In this document: piece by piece, positions 56,895 through 64,000 of the stretch
Position numbering within the stretch: position 1 is the first letter of the stretch
Layout: each line of letters opens with the position of its first letter
Origin: Solibacillus sp. FSL W7-1464
GTDB taxonomy: Bacteria; Bacillota; Bacilli; Bacillales_A; Planococcaceae
Reading direction: 5' to 3'
NCBI RefSeq assembly: GCF_038004425.1
Contig: NZ_JBBORC010000001.1
Location: forward strand, 783,001-847,000
DNA length: 64,000 nucleotides
Notes under the pieces: model-generated
What the model saw: the letters and a program-made list of their open reading frames with translations, nothing else
Database searches by the model: none
What the model was told of the DNA's origin: nothing
Program-made: the position numbers and the translations under genes

Positions 56895-58628
56895 TTAATT
56901 GAAAGTGCTGAAGTATGGCTGTTGTCCATTGCGGAAGTATGTGAATAAATAGCCGGTTTTCTTTTGTGGTGCACCGATTTCGTAATTTTGTAAATCGATA
57001 TGGAATGGAATAATTAATGAATGCTTGAATAATTCGCGTTCAGTAATCTGCATTGCTTCAAATTCCTCACCTGCAAGAGAAGGATTTTCTTTAATTCGTG
57101 CATAGACATCTTTCATTTCAACATCAGAAAGACGATCGTCCCACCAAAGTTTACGCGGCTGGAACTGCTGACCTTGCAAGAAATCGTATTTCATCAAGCT
57201 TGTAATTACCTCTAAATCGGCATGCTCGACTGTTTGTAGGAACTCAAGTAAACGGCGGAATAAATCTTCAAGCTGATGTCCGATACGTGACCAGCCTTTT
57301 GTTTCCCAATATGTGCCGAAGCTTTGGAAGAAATCGAATGGGGTTTCAAATACTTTTGTTACTAAATATTCAATGGTATTGTCCATACGGTGTGCATTCC
57401 AATACTTTTCCAGCACGTCTTCCGCATGTTTAATCCGGACAATATCATCGAAAGTTAATACATTATTTGAGAAAATTTCATATGGAGAAATATCAACATA
57501 TGTGTAGCCGTACTTTTCCGCTTCCAATCGCAGGCCTGTCCCGCGAAGCAGTTTCAGGAAGCCAAGCTGCAGTTCCTCGGGGCGCATTGCAAATACATCA
57601 TTAAATGTTTTGCGGAAAGACGAATAATCCTCTTCTGGCAAGCCGGCAATTAAATCAAGGTGCTGATCGATTTTGCCGCCTTCTTTTACCATTGTGACAG
57701 TACGCGTAAGCTTTTCAAAGTTTTGACGACGTTTGACAAGGTCGTTCGTTAAGTCATTTGTTGACTGGACACCAATCTCGAAACGGAACAGCCCTTTCGG
57801 TGCATGATCATTTAAGAATTGGATGACTTCAGGACGCATTATATCCGCTGTAATTTCGAACTGGAATACGACACCTGGCTGATGTTCATCAATTAAAAAC
57901 TGGAACATTTCCATCGCATAGCTGCGGCTGATATTGAAGGTACGGTCTACGAATTTAATCGTTTTTGCACCGTTATTCATTAAGTAGCGAATATCTTCTT
58001 TAATCTTTTCACGATTGAAATAACGTACTCCGACTTCTATTGACGATAAGCAGAATTGGCAGCTGAATGGACATCCACGGCTCGTTTCAATATATTGGAT
58101 CCTTTTGCCAAGGTGAGGTAAATCTTCTTCAAACCGGAAAGGGGTAGCAATTTCACGCAAATCTATTTTGGGTGGCTGTGCATGGATTTTTAATTTTCCT
58201 TCTTCTAGATAGCAAATACCAGGCACTTTTTCAAGTGGTATCTCACCATTGAAGTGGCGGAGCATTTCTTTAAATGAAACTTCGCCTTCACCCATGATAA
58301 TGAAGTCAATTTCTTCATGTTTACGGATCCACTCATGGACATCATAGGAAACTTCAGGTCCGCCTAATACGATCTTGACATTGGGCAATACCGTTTTTAA
58401 CATACGCATTACCGCAATCGTCTCATTAATATTCCAAATATAACAGCTGAATCCGACAACATCCGGTTTCTTTTGAAAAAGATCGGAAACGATGTTGAAA
58501 GCCGGGTCTTTAATTGTATATTCAGCAAGCTCACAGTCGAATTCAGGCAGTGCCGCTGCTTTTAAATAGCGAATCGCTAAATTAGTATGAATATATTTTG
58601 CATTGAGTGTACTTAATATAATTTTCAT
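56895..58628 (-). CDS. B12-binding-domain radical SAM protein (DUF4080 type)
   Basis: 577 residues. An N-terminal cobalamin-binding-like Rossmann domain (LSTLNAKYIHTNLA start, GGPEVSYD) precedes a radical SAM core with CxxxCxxC in RGCPFSCQFC, then a DUF4080-like C-terminal region. The canonical DxHxxG of B12 proteins is not evident. ATG 58628 follows GAAGAGGAG; the frame extends to 58805 without a ribosome site. The substrate is unknown. It is divergent from a kinase gene. Confidence 0.88.
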   Translation of the reverse strand: MKIILSTLNAKYIHTNLAIRYLKAAALPEFDCELAEYTIKDPAFNIVSDLFQKKPDVVGFSCYIWNINETIAVMRMLKTVLPNVKIVLGGPEVSYDVHEWIRKHEEIDFIIMGEGEVSFKEMLRHFNGEIPLEKVPGICYLEEGKLKIHAQPPKIDLREIATPFRFEEDLPHLGKRIQYIETSRGCPFSCQFCLSSIEVGVRYFNREKIKEDIRYLMNNGAKTIKFVDRTFNISRSYAMEMFQFLIDEHQPGVVFQFEITADIMRPEVIQFLNDHAPKGLFRFEIGVQSTNDLTNDLVKRRQNFEKLTRTVTMVKEGGKIDQHLDLIAGLPEEDYSSFRKTFNDVFAMRPEELQLGFLKLLRGTGLRLEAEKYGYTYVDISPYEIFSNNVLTFDDIVRIKHAEDVLEKYWNAHRMDNTIEYLVTKVFETPFDFFQSFGTYWETKGWSRIGHQLEDLFRRLLEFLQTVEHADLEVITSLMKYDFLQGQQFQPRKLWWDDRLSDVEMKDVYARIKENPSLAGEEFEAMQITERELFKHSLIIPFHIDLQNYEIGAPQKKTGYLFTYFRNGQQPYFSTFN

Positions 58629-58793
58629 AATTTTATTCTCCTCTTCATAAAGTCTATTGTAGCAGTGTAAACAGATACAAACAATATGGGAGTATGTACC
58701 CATTTTATTCCAAATAGTAATATGAAATAATATACGGTAAGTATACAATTCTGAAAATTCTATAATATCTAAAATTGGGGGGTAATATGTGTA

Positions 58794-60254
58794 GTGGAAG
58801 GTCAATTGAATAGTATGTTAGAAGAGCTTTTTCAGCAATCCAATGAACAAATCATTATATTGAACCGCCAAGGTAAAATTGAATTTATGAATAGTAAGGC
58901 GCACGAAATATTGCAATCCGTTCATTTACCAACATGCTTTTGGGAAAGTGCGGATAAACTTAGTGGTGAATGGGAGCGATTTATTAGTTCTGTAAAGGAA
59001 AATTCTACATCTACTGCTACGTTTACATTAATAAACAAATATCATCAGAAAATACCTGTTCAAGTATGGGGTCATTTTCTAGAACATAAACAACTGATTT
59101 TCACGAGAATACAAGTAAACCCATCCAATGTTATTTCATTTGAAGAAAAAAGTAAAACACTTATGTTTCAGAATTTAATTGATGGAATGGCACAAGGTGT
59201 AATATTAACAATGTTGAATGGAAAAATCATATCTGGTAATGCAATGGCATTACATTTACTTGATCGAAAGGCTGCTCAAATAGAAAATAGAAGCTATGAC
59301 TATTTATTTGAAGATTGCCAATATGATTCCCAAGTCATTACTCAATACTATAAAAAGATTTCAAACCGGGAAATGGCCAGCATCTTTGTTATGAGAAAAA
59401 CTGAAGATGGAAATACGGTTTATTTAAATTTTATTAGTAAAGTAGATGAAAATTTAGGAATACTAGTAACAACGATTATTGATCAAACGGAAGAGATGAT
59501 GCTGTTGAAAAGGATTGAACATCAGCAATCTTTATCGTTTATCGGTCAAAATATTGCATCGATTGCCCATGAAATACGGAACCCTATGACATCGATTCAA
59601 GGGTTTATTCAAATGATTAAAAGCAGTCTAAATGAGCAGGAACATCCTTATTTCAAAATTCTGGAATCTGAATTGAAGCGTATGGATGATTTGCTTGGAG
59701 ATCTGCTGAACATTTCAAAACCGAAGCAACAAGTATTTCAGATGCTCGATCTGAAGGAAGTTGTAGACCAGGCAATTCAGCGTATGCAGCCAATGGCAAT
59801 GAAAACAAATGCCATGATTTTATATGAATATGACGAAAAAGTAGAATACAGAATAAATGGGGACTATAATCGCCTGATGCAAATGATCATCAATTTGCTC
59901 AAAAATGCTATCGAAGCCATGGAAATGAATAATTACATCGTCGTACGTTTACTTTACCGCGGCAATAATACGCTCCAGCTTTCAGTTGAGGATAGTGGAA
60001 AAGGGATGAATGCGAGCGATATAGAAAATGCGTTAAATCCTTTTTATACGACAAAGGAAACCGGATCTGGACTAGGATTAATGCTTGTACAATCTGTTAT
60101 TAAGGAACATCATGGGACACTTCACATTGAAAGTGAGCAAGGTGCAGGATCTAAGTTTTTAATTGATTTTGATTTACGAAATGAAATTGAATATTTAAAT
60201 TCTTCCCCTTCTTTTTCAATGCGAGTTGCAAGGATGGCGGCAATTTCGAAGTGA
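58794..60254 (+). CDS. Cytosolic PAS sensor histidine kinase (KinA/KinE-like)
   Basis: 486 residues without membrane helices: PAS at about 10-110, a second PAS at about 120-235, HisKA with His in IAHEIRNPMTS, and an intact ATPase domain (N-box LLKNAIEAM, DSGKGM, GSGLGL). HisKA sequence after the His (IQGFIQMI) is typical of sporulation phosphorelay kinases. GTG 58794 follows TTGGGGGG. Upstream of mhqR, where B. subtilis has kinD. Probably phosphorylates Spo0F; inferred. Confidence 0.88.
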   Translation: MEGQLNSMLEELFQQSNEQIIILNRQGKIEFMNSKAHEILQSVHLPTCFWESADKLSGEWERFISSVKENSTSTATFTLINKYHQKIPVQVWGHFLEHKQLIFTRIQVNPSNVISFEEKSKTLMFQNLIDGMAQGVILTMLNGKIISGNAMALHLLDRKAAQIENRSYDYLFEDCQYDSQVITQYYKKISNREMASIFVMRKTEDGNTVYLNFISKVDENLGILVTTIIDQTEEMMLLKRIEHQQSLSFIGQNIASIAHEIRNPMTSIQGFIQMIKSSLNEQEHPYFKILESELKRMDDLLGDLLNISKPKQQVFQMLDLKEVVDQAIQRMQPMAMKTNAMILYEYDEKVEYRINGDYNRLMQMIINLLKNAIEAMEMNNYIVVRLLYRGNNTLQLSVEDSGKGMNASDIENALNPFYTTKETGSGLGLMLVQSVIKEHHGTLHIESEQGAGSKFLIDFDLRNEIEYLNSSPSFSMRVARMAAISK

Positions 60255-60256
60255 TT

Positions 60257-60286
60257 TTGACAAAACTTCCAATCCATCGCTATAAT
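60257..60286 (+). promoter_or_regulatory. Strong promoter upstream of the two tiny ORFs and mhqR
   Basis: TTGACA (60257-60262) and TATAAT (60281-60286) are both perfect consensus hexamers, 18 bp apart, starting 3 bp after the kinase stop. Confidence 0.8.
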
Positions 60287-60343
60287 ATGTACATCTTCAA
60301 TAAGCAGATTTAGAAAATACGAGCTAAATCTGAGGAATTGAGT

Positions 60344-60433
60344 GTGAGAGCACTGTATCCATGTAGAACGACTGAGAAATCTCGTGTTGGCCAAGCTTCT
60401 TGCAGATGTCACAGATTATTAAATGGAATTTAA
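60344..60433 (+). CDS. Putative 29-residue peptide
   Basis: A GTG start seven bases after GAGGA; the product begins MRALYPCRTTEK and ends CRCHRLLNGI, with three Cys and many Arg/Lys. It lies in the leader of the consensus promoter. Not recognised; it could be a real peptide, a leader peptide or chance. Confidence 0.4.
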   Translation: MRALYPCRTTEKSRVGQASCRCHRLLNGI

Positions 60434-60452
60434 AGAGGGAGTTAGCTTAAAA

Positions 60453-60545
60453 GTGTCACATTGGGACAAAAGCCGGCTGTTTCATTTTATGGGCCTCCTT
60501 AAATCCTACGCAATTGCGCACAGCGTAATTGATTATTTAAAATAG
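60453..60545 (+). CDS. Putative 30-residue peptide
   Basis: GTG 60453 lies 11 bases after AGAGGGAG; an in-frame ATG at 60423 would give 40 residues and overlap the preceding tiny ORF. The product (SHWDKSRLFHFMGLLKS...) is amphipathic and ends 12 bp before the mhqR start. Not recognised. Confidence 0.4.
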   Translation: MSHWDKSRLFHFMGLLKSYAIAHSVIDYLK

Positions 60546-60557
60546 AGGATGGTTTTT

Positions 60558-61004
60558 ATGGCTTCAGAGGAAGTAAAGCAATCGTTGAAATTATTTATCG
60601 TTTTATCAAGAGCACATAAAGCGATAAGTGAAGCTACAAATCAATTTATACAAACTAATGGTTTGAATCCTACAGAGTTCGCGGTTTTAGAACTTTTATA
60701 TCATAAAGGTCGCCAGCCCCTGCAGCAAATCGGGAATAAAATTTTATTAGCGAGCGGATCAATTACTTACGTAGTGGATAAGTTGGAAAAGCGGAATTTT
60801 TTAGCACGTGTTTCATGCCCGACTGATCGTCGTGTCACGTATGCGGAAATTACCGAACTCGGTTCAGAATTTATGGACAAGCTGTTTCCGGAGCATGAAC
60901 AGAAGATTCATGAACTTTTAGGGGCATTATCAGTTGAAGAAAAACAGACAGCAATCGATTTATTAAAAAAACTAGGATTATCTATTAAAGATTTATCCTA
61001 TTAA
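60558..61004 (+). CDS. mhqR: MarR-family regulator MhqR-like
   Basis: A 148-residue winged-helix regulator. The stretch LNPTEFAVLELLYHKG, QQIGNKILLASGSIT and the wing DRRVTYAEIT closely resemble MhqR (YkvE), the B. subtilis repressor of quinone-resistance genes. AGAGGATGG precedes ATG 60558. A palindrome CGCAATTGCG at 60509-60518 might be an operator. The exact orthology is inferred. Confidence 0.82.
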   Translation: MASEEVKQSLKLFIVLSRAHKAISEATNQFIQTNGLNPTEFAVLELLYHKGRQPLQQIGNKILLASGSITYVVDKLEKRNFLARVSCPTDRRVTYAEITELGSEFMDKLFPEHEQKIHELLGALSVEEKQTAIDLLKKLGLSIKDLSY

Positions 61005-61011
61005 AAAAAGG

Positions 61012-61045
61012 AAAGGACGCCCGGAATTTACGGGCGTCCTTTTTA
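61012..61045. terminator. Bidirectional terminator
   Basis: AAAGGACGCCCG and CGGGCGTCCTTTTT form a perfect stem between convergent genes. Confidence 0.93.
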
Positions 61046-61049
61046 GTGA

Positions 61050-61778
61050 TTATTGAATTGTTAAACCCATTTGTAAGAAGGCGTCTGTTAAGTCCGCTTG
61101 TACATTATCGTAAATTGTTAGCGTAACAAATAGGTTATCGCGTTCAATTACAACCTTAACAACCTTTTCATCCTCTAGTAAAGCTTCATAACCAACAATA
61201 TTTATAATTTCCTTACGCTCTTCCAAAGTTGATGTTAAATCCAGATCCTTTGTACTTTCCGGAGCAATGACAGAAATTGTTTCTTTTGCTGATTCTTTTA
61301 GCTGATCAAAAGTCACATCTTCTTTTTTTACTACTTCAATCTGCATTGATGTTTTTTCATCAGCATTATTTAATAAACTGTCGACTCCTGGTTCTTCAGA
61401 AGTAAGTGTATAGTTTTCCAAATGCTGAATTGTGTAATTCATTTCATCACTTGTTGAAGTTACTGCTTTTTCTTCAAACGTCTGGCCATTTGAAATGTAT
61501 GTTAGTGTATCAGTATCGTCTTTATCTTCCTGTTCAGCTTTTGTTTCTTCAGAAGGCTCAGTAGATTCTTCATTTTGGTCTGTAGAAGAATCATCCGATT
61601 CGTTCGTCTCATTTGTCTCGCTTGTCTCTTGCTGTTCTTCGGTTTGCACTTGTTCTGTTTCAGTAGGTTCTTCACTTGCTGCATTTGATGTTGTAGGCTC
61701 GTCTGTATCCGTATTACAAGCTGCCAAAAATGCAGATAAAATTACTACGGCCCCGACTTGATAAATTGATTTCTTCAT
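61050..61778 (-). CDS. Lipoprotein of unknown function with acidic linker
   Basis: 242 residues: lipobox LAAC, then about 70 residues almost entirely Glu/Thr/Ser/Asp (low-complexity spacer), then a folded domain of about 140 residues. ATG 61778 follows AAAGGGGGATCC; the frame runs to 61922 without a ribosome site. The domain is not recognised. It may sit on a stalk outside the membrane. Confidence 0.78.
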   Translation of the reverse strand: MKKSIYQVGAVVILSAFLAACNTDTDEPTTSNAASEEPTETEQVQTEEQQETSETNETNESDDSSTDQNEESTEPSEETKAEQEDKDDTDTLTYISNGQTFEEKAVTSTSDEMNYTIQHLENYTLTSEEPGVDSLLNNADEKTSMQIEVVKKEDVTFDQLKESAKETISVIAPESTKDLDLTSTLEERKEIINIVGYEALLEDEKVVKVVIERDNLFVTLTIYDNVQADLTDAFLQMGLTIQ

Positions 61779-61840
61779 ATGGATCCCCCTTTTATTTGTA
61801 TAGACGGAATTTAGAAAGATAAGTTTCTGCTTTAATTGTA

Positions 61841-62452
61841 TCAGAATAATGGTAAAACTAAAAATAATAGTAAAACAAAGACGATATGGGTAACGATAAT
61901 TAGCGGTAAACTTTTTTTCCACTCATAGAGCGCTCCCCAAAGGATACCAGCGATAATAGCGGCAAGTGCACCAGGAAGGAACCCGCTAATGGCCAGAGAC
62001 AGCGAAAATAGCATAGAAGTGATTACGACAGCCCAGAAAGGTGATGTGAATTGTTTCAACTGCTGCTGAACATAGCCTCGCCAAAATATTTCTTCTCCTA
62101 CGGCAACGATAAAAATGAGCATTAAGTAATGGAAAATATTTTGTGGACCATATATATCCAAAAATTTCGTTATATCCTTTGATGCGCTTTTATCGAGATA
62201 AGGCATTAACATATAACCGAGTTTTACAATCCCGTACGTAATCGTCCCGTACCCGATACCGTAGATTAAATATTGCCACGTCGGGATACGGTCTTCAAAT
62301 TTACCTGCCACTAAGCTGATTGCAATTCCAACCAGTAATGTAAAGGCATATAAATACCAGAAAATCGATTTTTCATAAAATGTAAAAAACATCATGCTGA
62401 AAATAAAAACTAATGCCAGAAGGAGTGTAATGATTTGTTTTCTGTTTTTCAA
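61841..62452 (-). CDS. CPBP-family intramembrane protease
   Basis: 203 residues with six to seven membrane helices. Motif 1 EEIFWRGY (EExxxR) and the late His in VTHIVFV are present, but the second-motif His (FxxxH) appears to be Leu in LFSLSLA, so activity is uncertain. TTG 62452 follows GGGGAGG. CPBP proteins process prenylated or bacteriocin-related substrates in some bacteria. Confidence 0.85.
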   Translation of the reverse strand: MKNRKQIITLLLALVFIFSMMFFTFYEKSIFWYLYAFTLLVGIAISLVAGKFEDRIPTWQYLIYGIGYGTITYGIVKLGYMLMPYLDKSASKDITKFLDIYGPQNIFHYLMLIFIVAVGEEIFWRGYVQQQLKQFTSPFWAVVITSMLFSLSLAISGFLPGALAAIIAGILWGALYEWKKSLPLIIVTHIVFVLLLFLVLPLF

Positions 62453-62483
62453 TAGCTTAACCTCCCCTTACGTATCGTAACAA

Positions 62484-62528
62484 AAATTACCCTTTTTATC
62501 ATCATATCAATGTTAAAAAGGGTAATTT
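62484..62528 (-). terminator. Terminator after ykvS
   Basis: AAATTACCCTTTTT and AAAAAGGGTAATTT form a long stem. It lies directly after the - strand stop. Confidence 0.8.
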
Positions 62529-62536
62529 GCATTAAA

Positions 62537-62722
62537 TTATTCGTTATTAGCTAATATTTTATACCGTTTATGATTTACAACTGTCTTTTCTTCCATTTCT
62601 AAATCATGAAAATTATCCATAATCGTTATATCTACGATAACGGAATTCTCATTTACTTTTTCGACGACACCTTTTAAGCCGTCTTTAAACTCGATTATAT
62701 TTCCAACTTCCGCAATTTTCAT
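62537..62722 (-). CDS. ykvS: YkvS-family protein (DUF2187)
   Basis: A 61-residue SH3-like small protein: KIAEVGNIIEFKDGLKGVV and a C-terminal TVVNHKRYKIL are the family pattern. Function unknown. GAAGGGACTG precedes the start. Confidence 0.85.
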   Translation of the reverse strand: MKIAEVGNIIEFKDGLKGVVEKVNENSVIVDITIMDNFHDLEMEEKTVVNHKRYKILANNE

Positions 62723-62906
62723 ACACAGTCAGTCCCTTCATCGACTACTAATTAACAGTTTGCTTGAAATTATACTACAAAATTCAATTAGTTTGAATAA
62801 TTTTATTAATTTACTAGGGTTTATTTGGAATATATTTAATTTTTCATTTCGGTTGAGAGTTTGATATATTGGATTTATACATAAAAAAATGGAAAGAGGG
62901 ATCCAT

Positions 62907-63095
62907 ATGACAGACTATAAAACAATTCTCGATCAATTGCGCAATGGTGAATTACAATCTGTGATTATAAAAAAAGAGGAATTTCTTCAGTTTCGTGAAC
63001 ACCTTATTAAGGATGAACAATTTAAAAACTTCCGTGGCGAGGCAAAACAGGGCGGGGATGTAGTGTATACATTTTCGGAAAATTCAAGAGCGTAA
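62907..63095 (+). CDS. Small protein of unknown function
   Basis: 62 residues, basic/acidic mixed (IIKKEEFLQFREHL, FRGEAKQGGDVVYTF). GAAAGAGGGATCC precedes ATG 62907. The compact alpha/beta pattern suggests a conserved fold, but I do not recognise the family. It lies upstream of the Spo0E-like gene. Confidence 0.65.
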   Translation: MTDYKTILDQLRNGELQSVIIKKEEFLQFREHLIKDEQFKNFRGEAKQGGDVVYTFSENSRA

Positions 63096-63098
63096 TTA

Positions 63099-63153
63099 TT
63101 GTCGAATTTTGAATAATGATTATTTTGTAAGAAGATTACAAAATGGGTATAAT
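63099..63153 (+). promoter_or_regulatory. Promoter of the Spo0E-like gene with a Spo0A box
   Basis: TTGTAA (63125-63130) and TATAAT (63148-63153) are 17 bp apart. TTGTCGAA at 63099-63106 is an exact Spo0A box, about 19 bp upstream of the -35, a position compatible with activation. Regulation is inferred. Confidence 0.6.
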
Positions 63154-63186
63154 AATGGTAATTGACTTAAAAAAGGAGGAGACAAT

Positions 63187-63372
63187 TTGGGTAGACCTAT
63201 CCCGAATGAGGCACTACTATTGGAAATTGAAGAAAAGCGCAAACAAATGATTCAATCAGGTTTAGAAAACGGTTTACGAAGTGATAAAACGCTCCAGCTA
63301 AGCGTCCAAGTAGACAATTTAATGAATGCTTTTAATCAGTCCAGAAGTGCACATCTGTTTTATAAACATTAA
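63187..63372 (+). CDS. Spo0E-family aspartyl-phosphate phosphatase
   Basis: A 61-residue helical hairpin. LEIEEKRKQMIQSG and LQLSVQVDNLMNAF carry the Spo0E pattern (S-x-x-LD-like SVQVD with the Asp that attacks). TTG 63187 follows AAAGGAGGA. Spo0E-type phosphatases dephosphorylate Spo0A~P and delay sporulation, opposing the KinA-type kinase encoded 3 kb upstream. Confidence 0.85.
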   Translation: MGRPIPNEALLLEIEEKRKQMIQSGLENGLRSDKTLQLSVQVDNLMNAFNQSRSAHLFYKH

Positions 63373-63461
63373 ATTAAAAATAATTATAAATTTTATGTTT
63401 AAAACAGTGATGAGAAGGGAAGAGTAATCTTGAACACAGCAACATTCTCATTTCCCCCTTT

Positions 63462-63498
63462 AGAGTAGAAGCGGACCAACGCTACTGCTCTCTTTTTT
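63462..63498 (+). terminator. Terminator upstream of ykwC
   Basis: GAGTAGAAGCG and CGCTACTGCTC (two mismatches) are followed by seven T residues. It lies about 90 bp after the Spo0E-like stop. Confidence 0.7.
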
Positions 63499-63704
63499 TA
63501 TATATGCACGAAATTTTAATTTATTCCTTCATTTTCTTTAAATCCTACTAACAAAATTCAGATGCTTAAGAGGGTTGACCTTATATGGAAAACAACCTGC
63601 TTCATCAAGAAGGATAAATTTTATATTGAATTATTAAAATACACTGACATTGAAGTTCTCCCTGATTTTGTTAAAATAAAAGAAAATACTAAAGGGGCAT
63701 ACAT

Positions 63705-64000
63705 ATGGAATCAAAAAAAATAGGGTTTATCGGTACTGGCGTAATGGGGGCAAGCATTGTCATGCATTTGCTGAACGCGGGACATGAAGTAACAATTTAT
63801 ACAAGAACAAAAAGCAAAGCTGCAGAACTTCTTGCTGCAGGCGCAAAATGGGCGGAAACACCAGCAGAAGCAAGTAAAGCGCAGGAGATTATCTTTACGA
63901 TGGTTGGTTATCCAAAAGATGTAGAAGAAGTATACATTGGGGAGAACGGTATTTACTCTGCAGCGAAAAAAGGTGCGATTGTCATCGATATGACGACTTC
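63705..64000 (+). CDS. ykwC: Beta-hydroxyacid dehydrogenase YkwC-like, 3' end outside window
   Basis: The first 98 residues of an NAD(P)-dependent 3-hydroxyisobutyrate-dehydrogenase-type enzyme. The Rossmann motif GFIGTGVMG is followed by YTRTKSKAAELLAAGAKW and TMVGYPKDVEEVY. A weak AAAGGGG precedes the ATG. The frame is open at the window edge. Substrate unknown. Confidence 0.88.
   Translation, partial: MESKKIGFIGTGVMGASIVMHLLNAGHEVTIYTRTKSKAAELLAAGAKWAETPAEASKAQEIIFTMVGYPKDVEEVYIGENGIYSAAKKGAIVIDMTT

Noticed and set aside
63400-63430. T-box 5' fragment (GATGAGAAGGGAAGAGTAAT)
   Set aside because: Resembles the start of a T-box, but the specifier region and the TGGTACCGCG core are absent.

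Overview
The window looks like chromosomal DNA of a spore-forming, low-GC Gram-positive bacterium of the Planococcaceae type (Solibacillus/Lysinibacillus-like). This is an inference from gene content. Spore genes (spoVAC-VAD-VAE, cotY/Z-type coat protein, yjcZ, spoVIF, Spo0E-like) and a Spx/MecA/CoiA/PepF/SpxH run syntenic with Bacillus subtilis sit beside traits B. subtilis lacks: a CtsR-controlled ClpB, S-layer-homology (SLH) NEAT haem proteins and a class B sortase. There is no prophage, CRISPR array, rRNA or tRNA. One complete IS1182-type insertion sequence is present.

Layout. 0-6 kb: a 5'-truncated GH13 protein whose catalytic residues look lost, yitU-yitV-yitW, an N-domain-less clpB under CtsR control, and an unusual nine-copy short repeat array. 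6-10.5 kb: fabH-fabF with a FapR operator, and trpS behind a T-box. 10.5-22.3 kb: spx, mecA, coiA, pepF, the small RNA RoxS/RsaE, then spxH-yjbI, cwlQ-yjbK, yjbL, relQ-nadK-yjbO. 22.4-26 kb: mgtE, a small unknown gene and a 1.72-kb IS inserted in an intergenic terminator hairpin, which is now duplicated. 26-31.4 kb: sporulation block (coat protein, YhcN-like lipoprotein plus minimal spoVA operon with a sigma-G-type promoter, yjcZ, spoVIF), then yjcF-yjcG and yjcH. 31.5-33.5 kb: pgpA, a thermonuclease, aroQ. 33.6-41 kb: a Fur-box-preceded haem-acquisition cluster (NEAT protein with a sortase-B signal, NEAT-SLH protein, isdE, isdF, ATPase, srtB, EfeM/EfeO-like lipoprotein). 41-50 kb: a 50-residue orphan protein, aldehyde dehydrogenase, a histidine kinase broken by one stop codon, murE outside the usual division cluster, vanZ, prfC, an NRDE protein. 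50-57 kb: an RND pump, a yybP-ykoY manganese riboswitch with terC/meeY, a composite structured repeat, ktrD. 57-64 kb: a B12-binding radical SAM protein, a KinA-type kinase, two tiny ORFs and mhqR, a lipoprotein, a CPBP protease, ykvS, a Spo0E-like phosphatase behind an exact Spo0A box, and the start of ykwC.

How it fits together. Proteostasis and redox control recur: ClpB/CtsR, Spx with its ClpXP adaptor SpxH, MecA, and RoxS beside spxH-yjbI as in B. subtilis. Sporulation control recurs too: two PAS kinases (one broken) and a Spo0E-like phosphatase. The most coherent accessory system is the haem cluster. It predicts two surface-display routes (sortase B and SLH binding) feeding an IsdE-F importer, plus an EfeM-like lipoprotein that lacks the family's metal-binding HxxE.

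All calls come from reading the sequence; no database search was run. Start codons were moved where a ribosome binding site clearly favoured an internal start.
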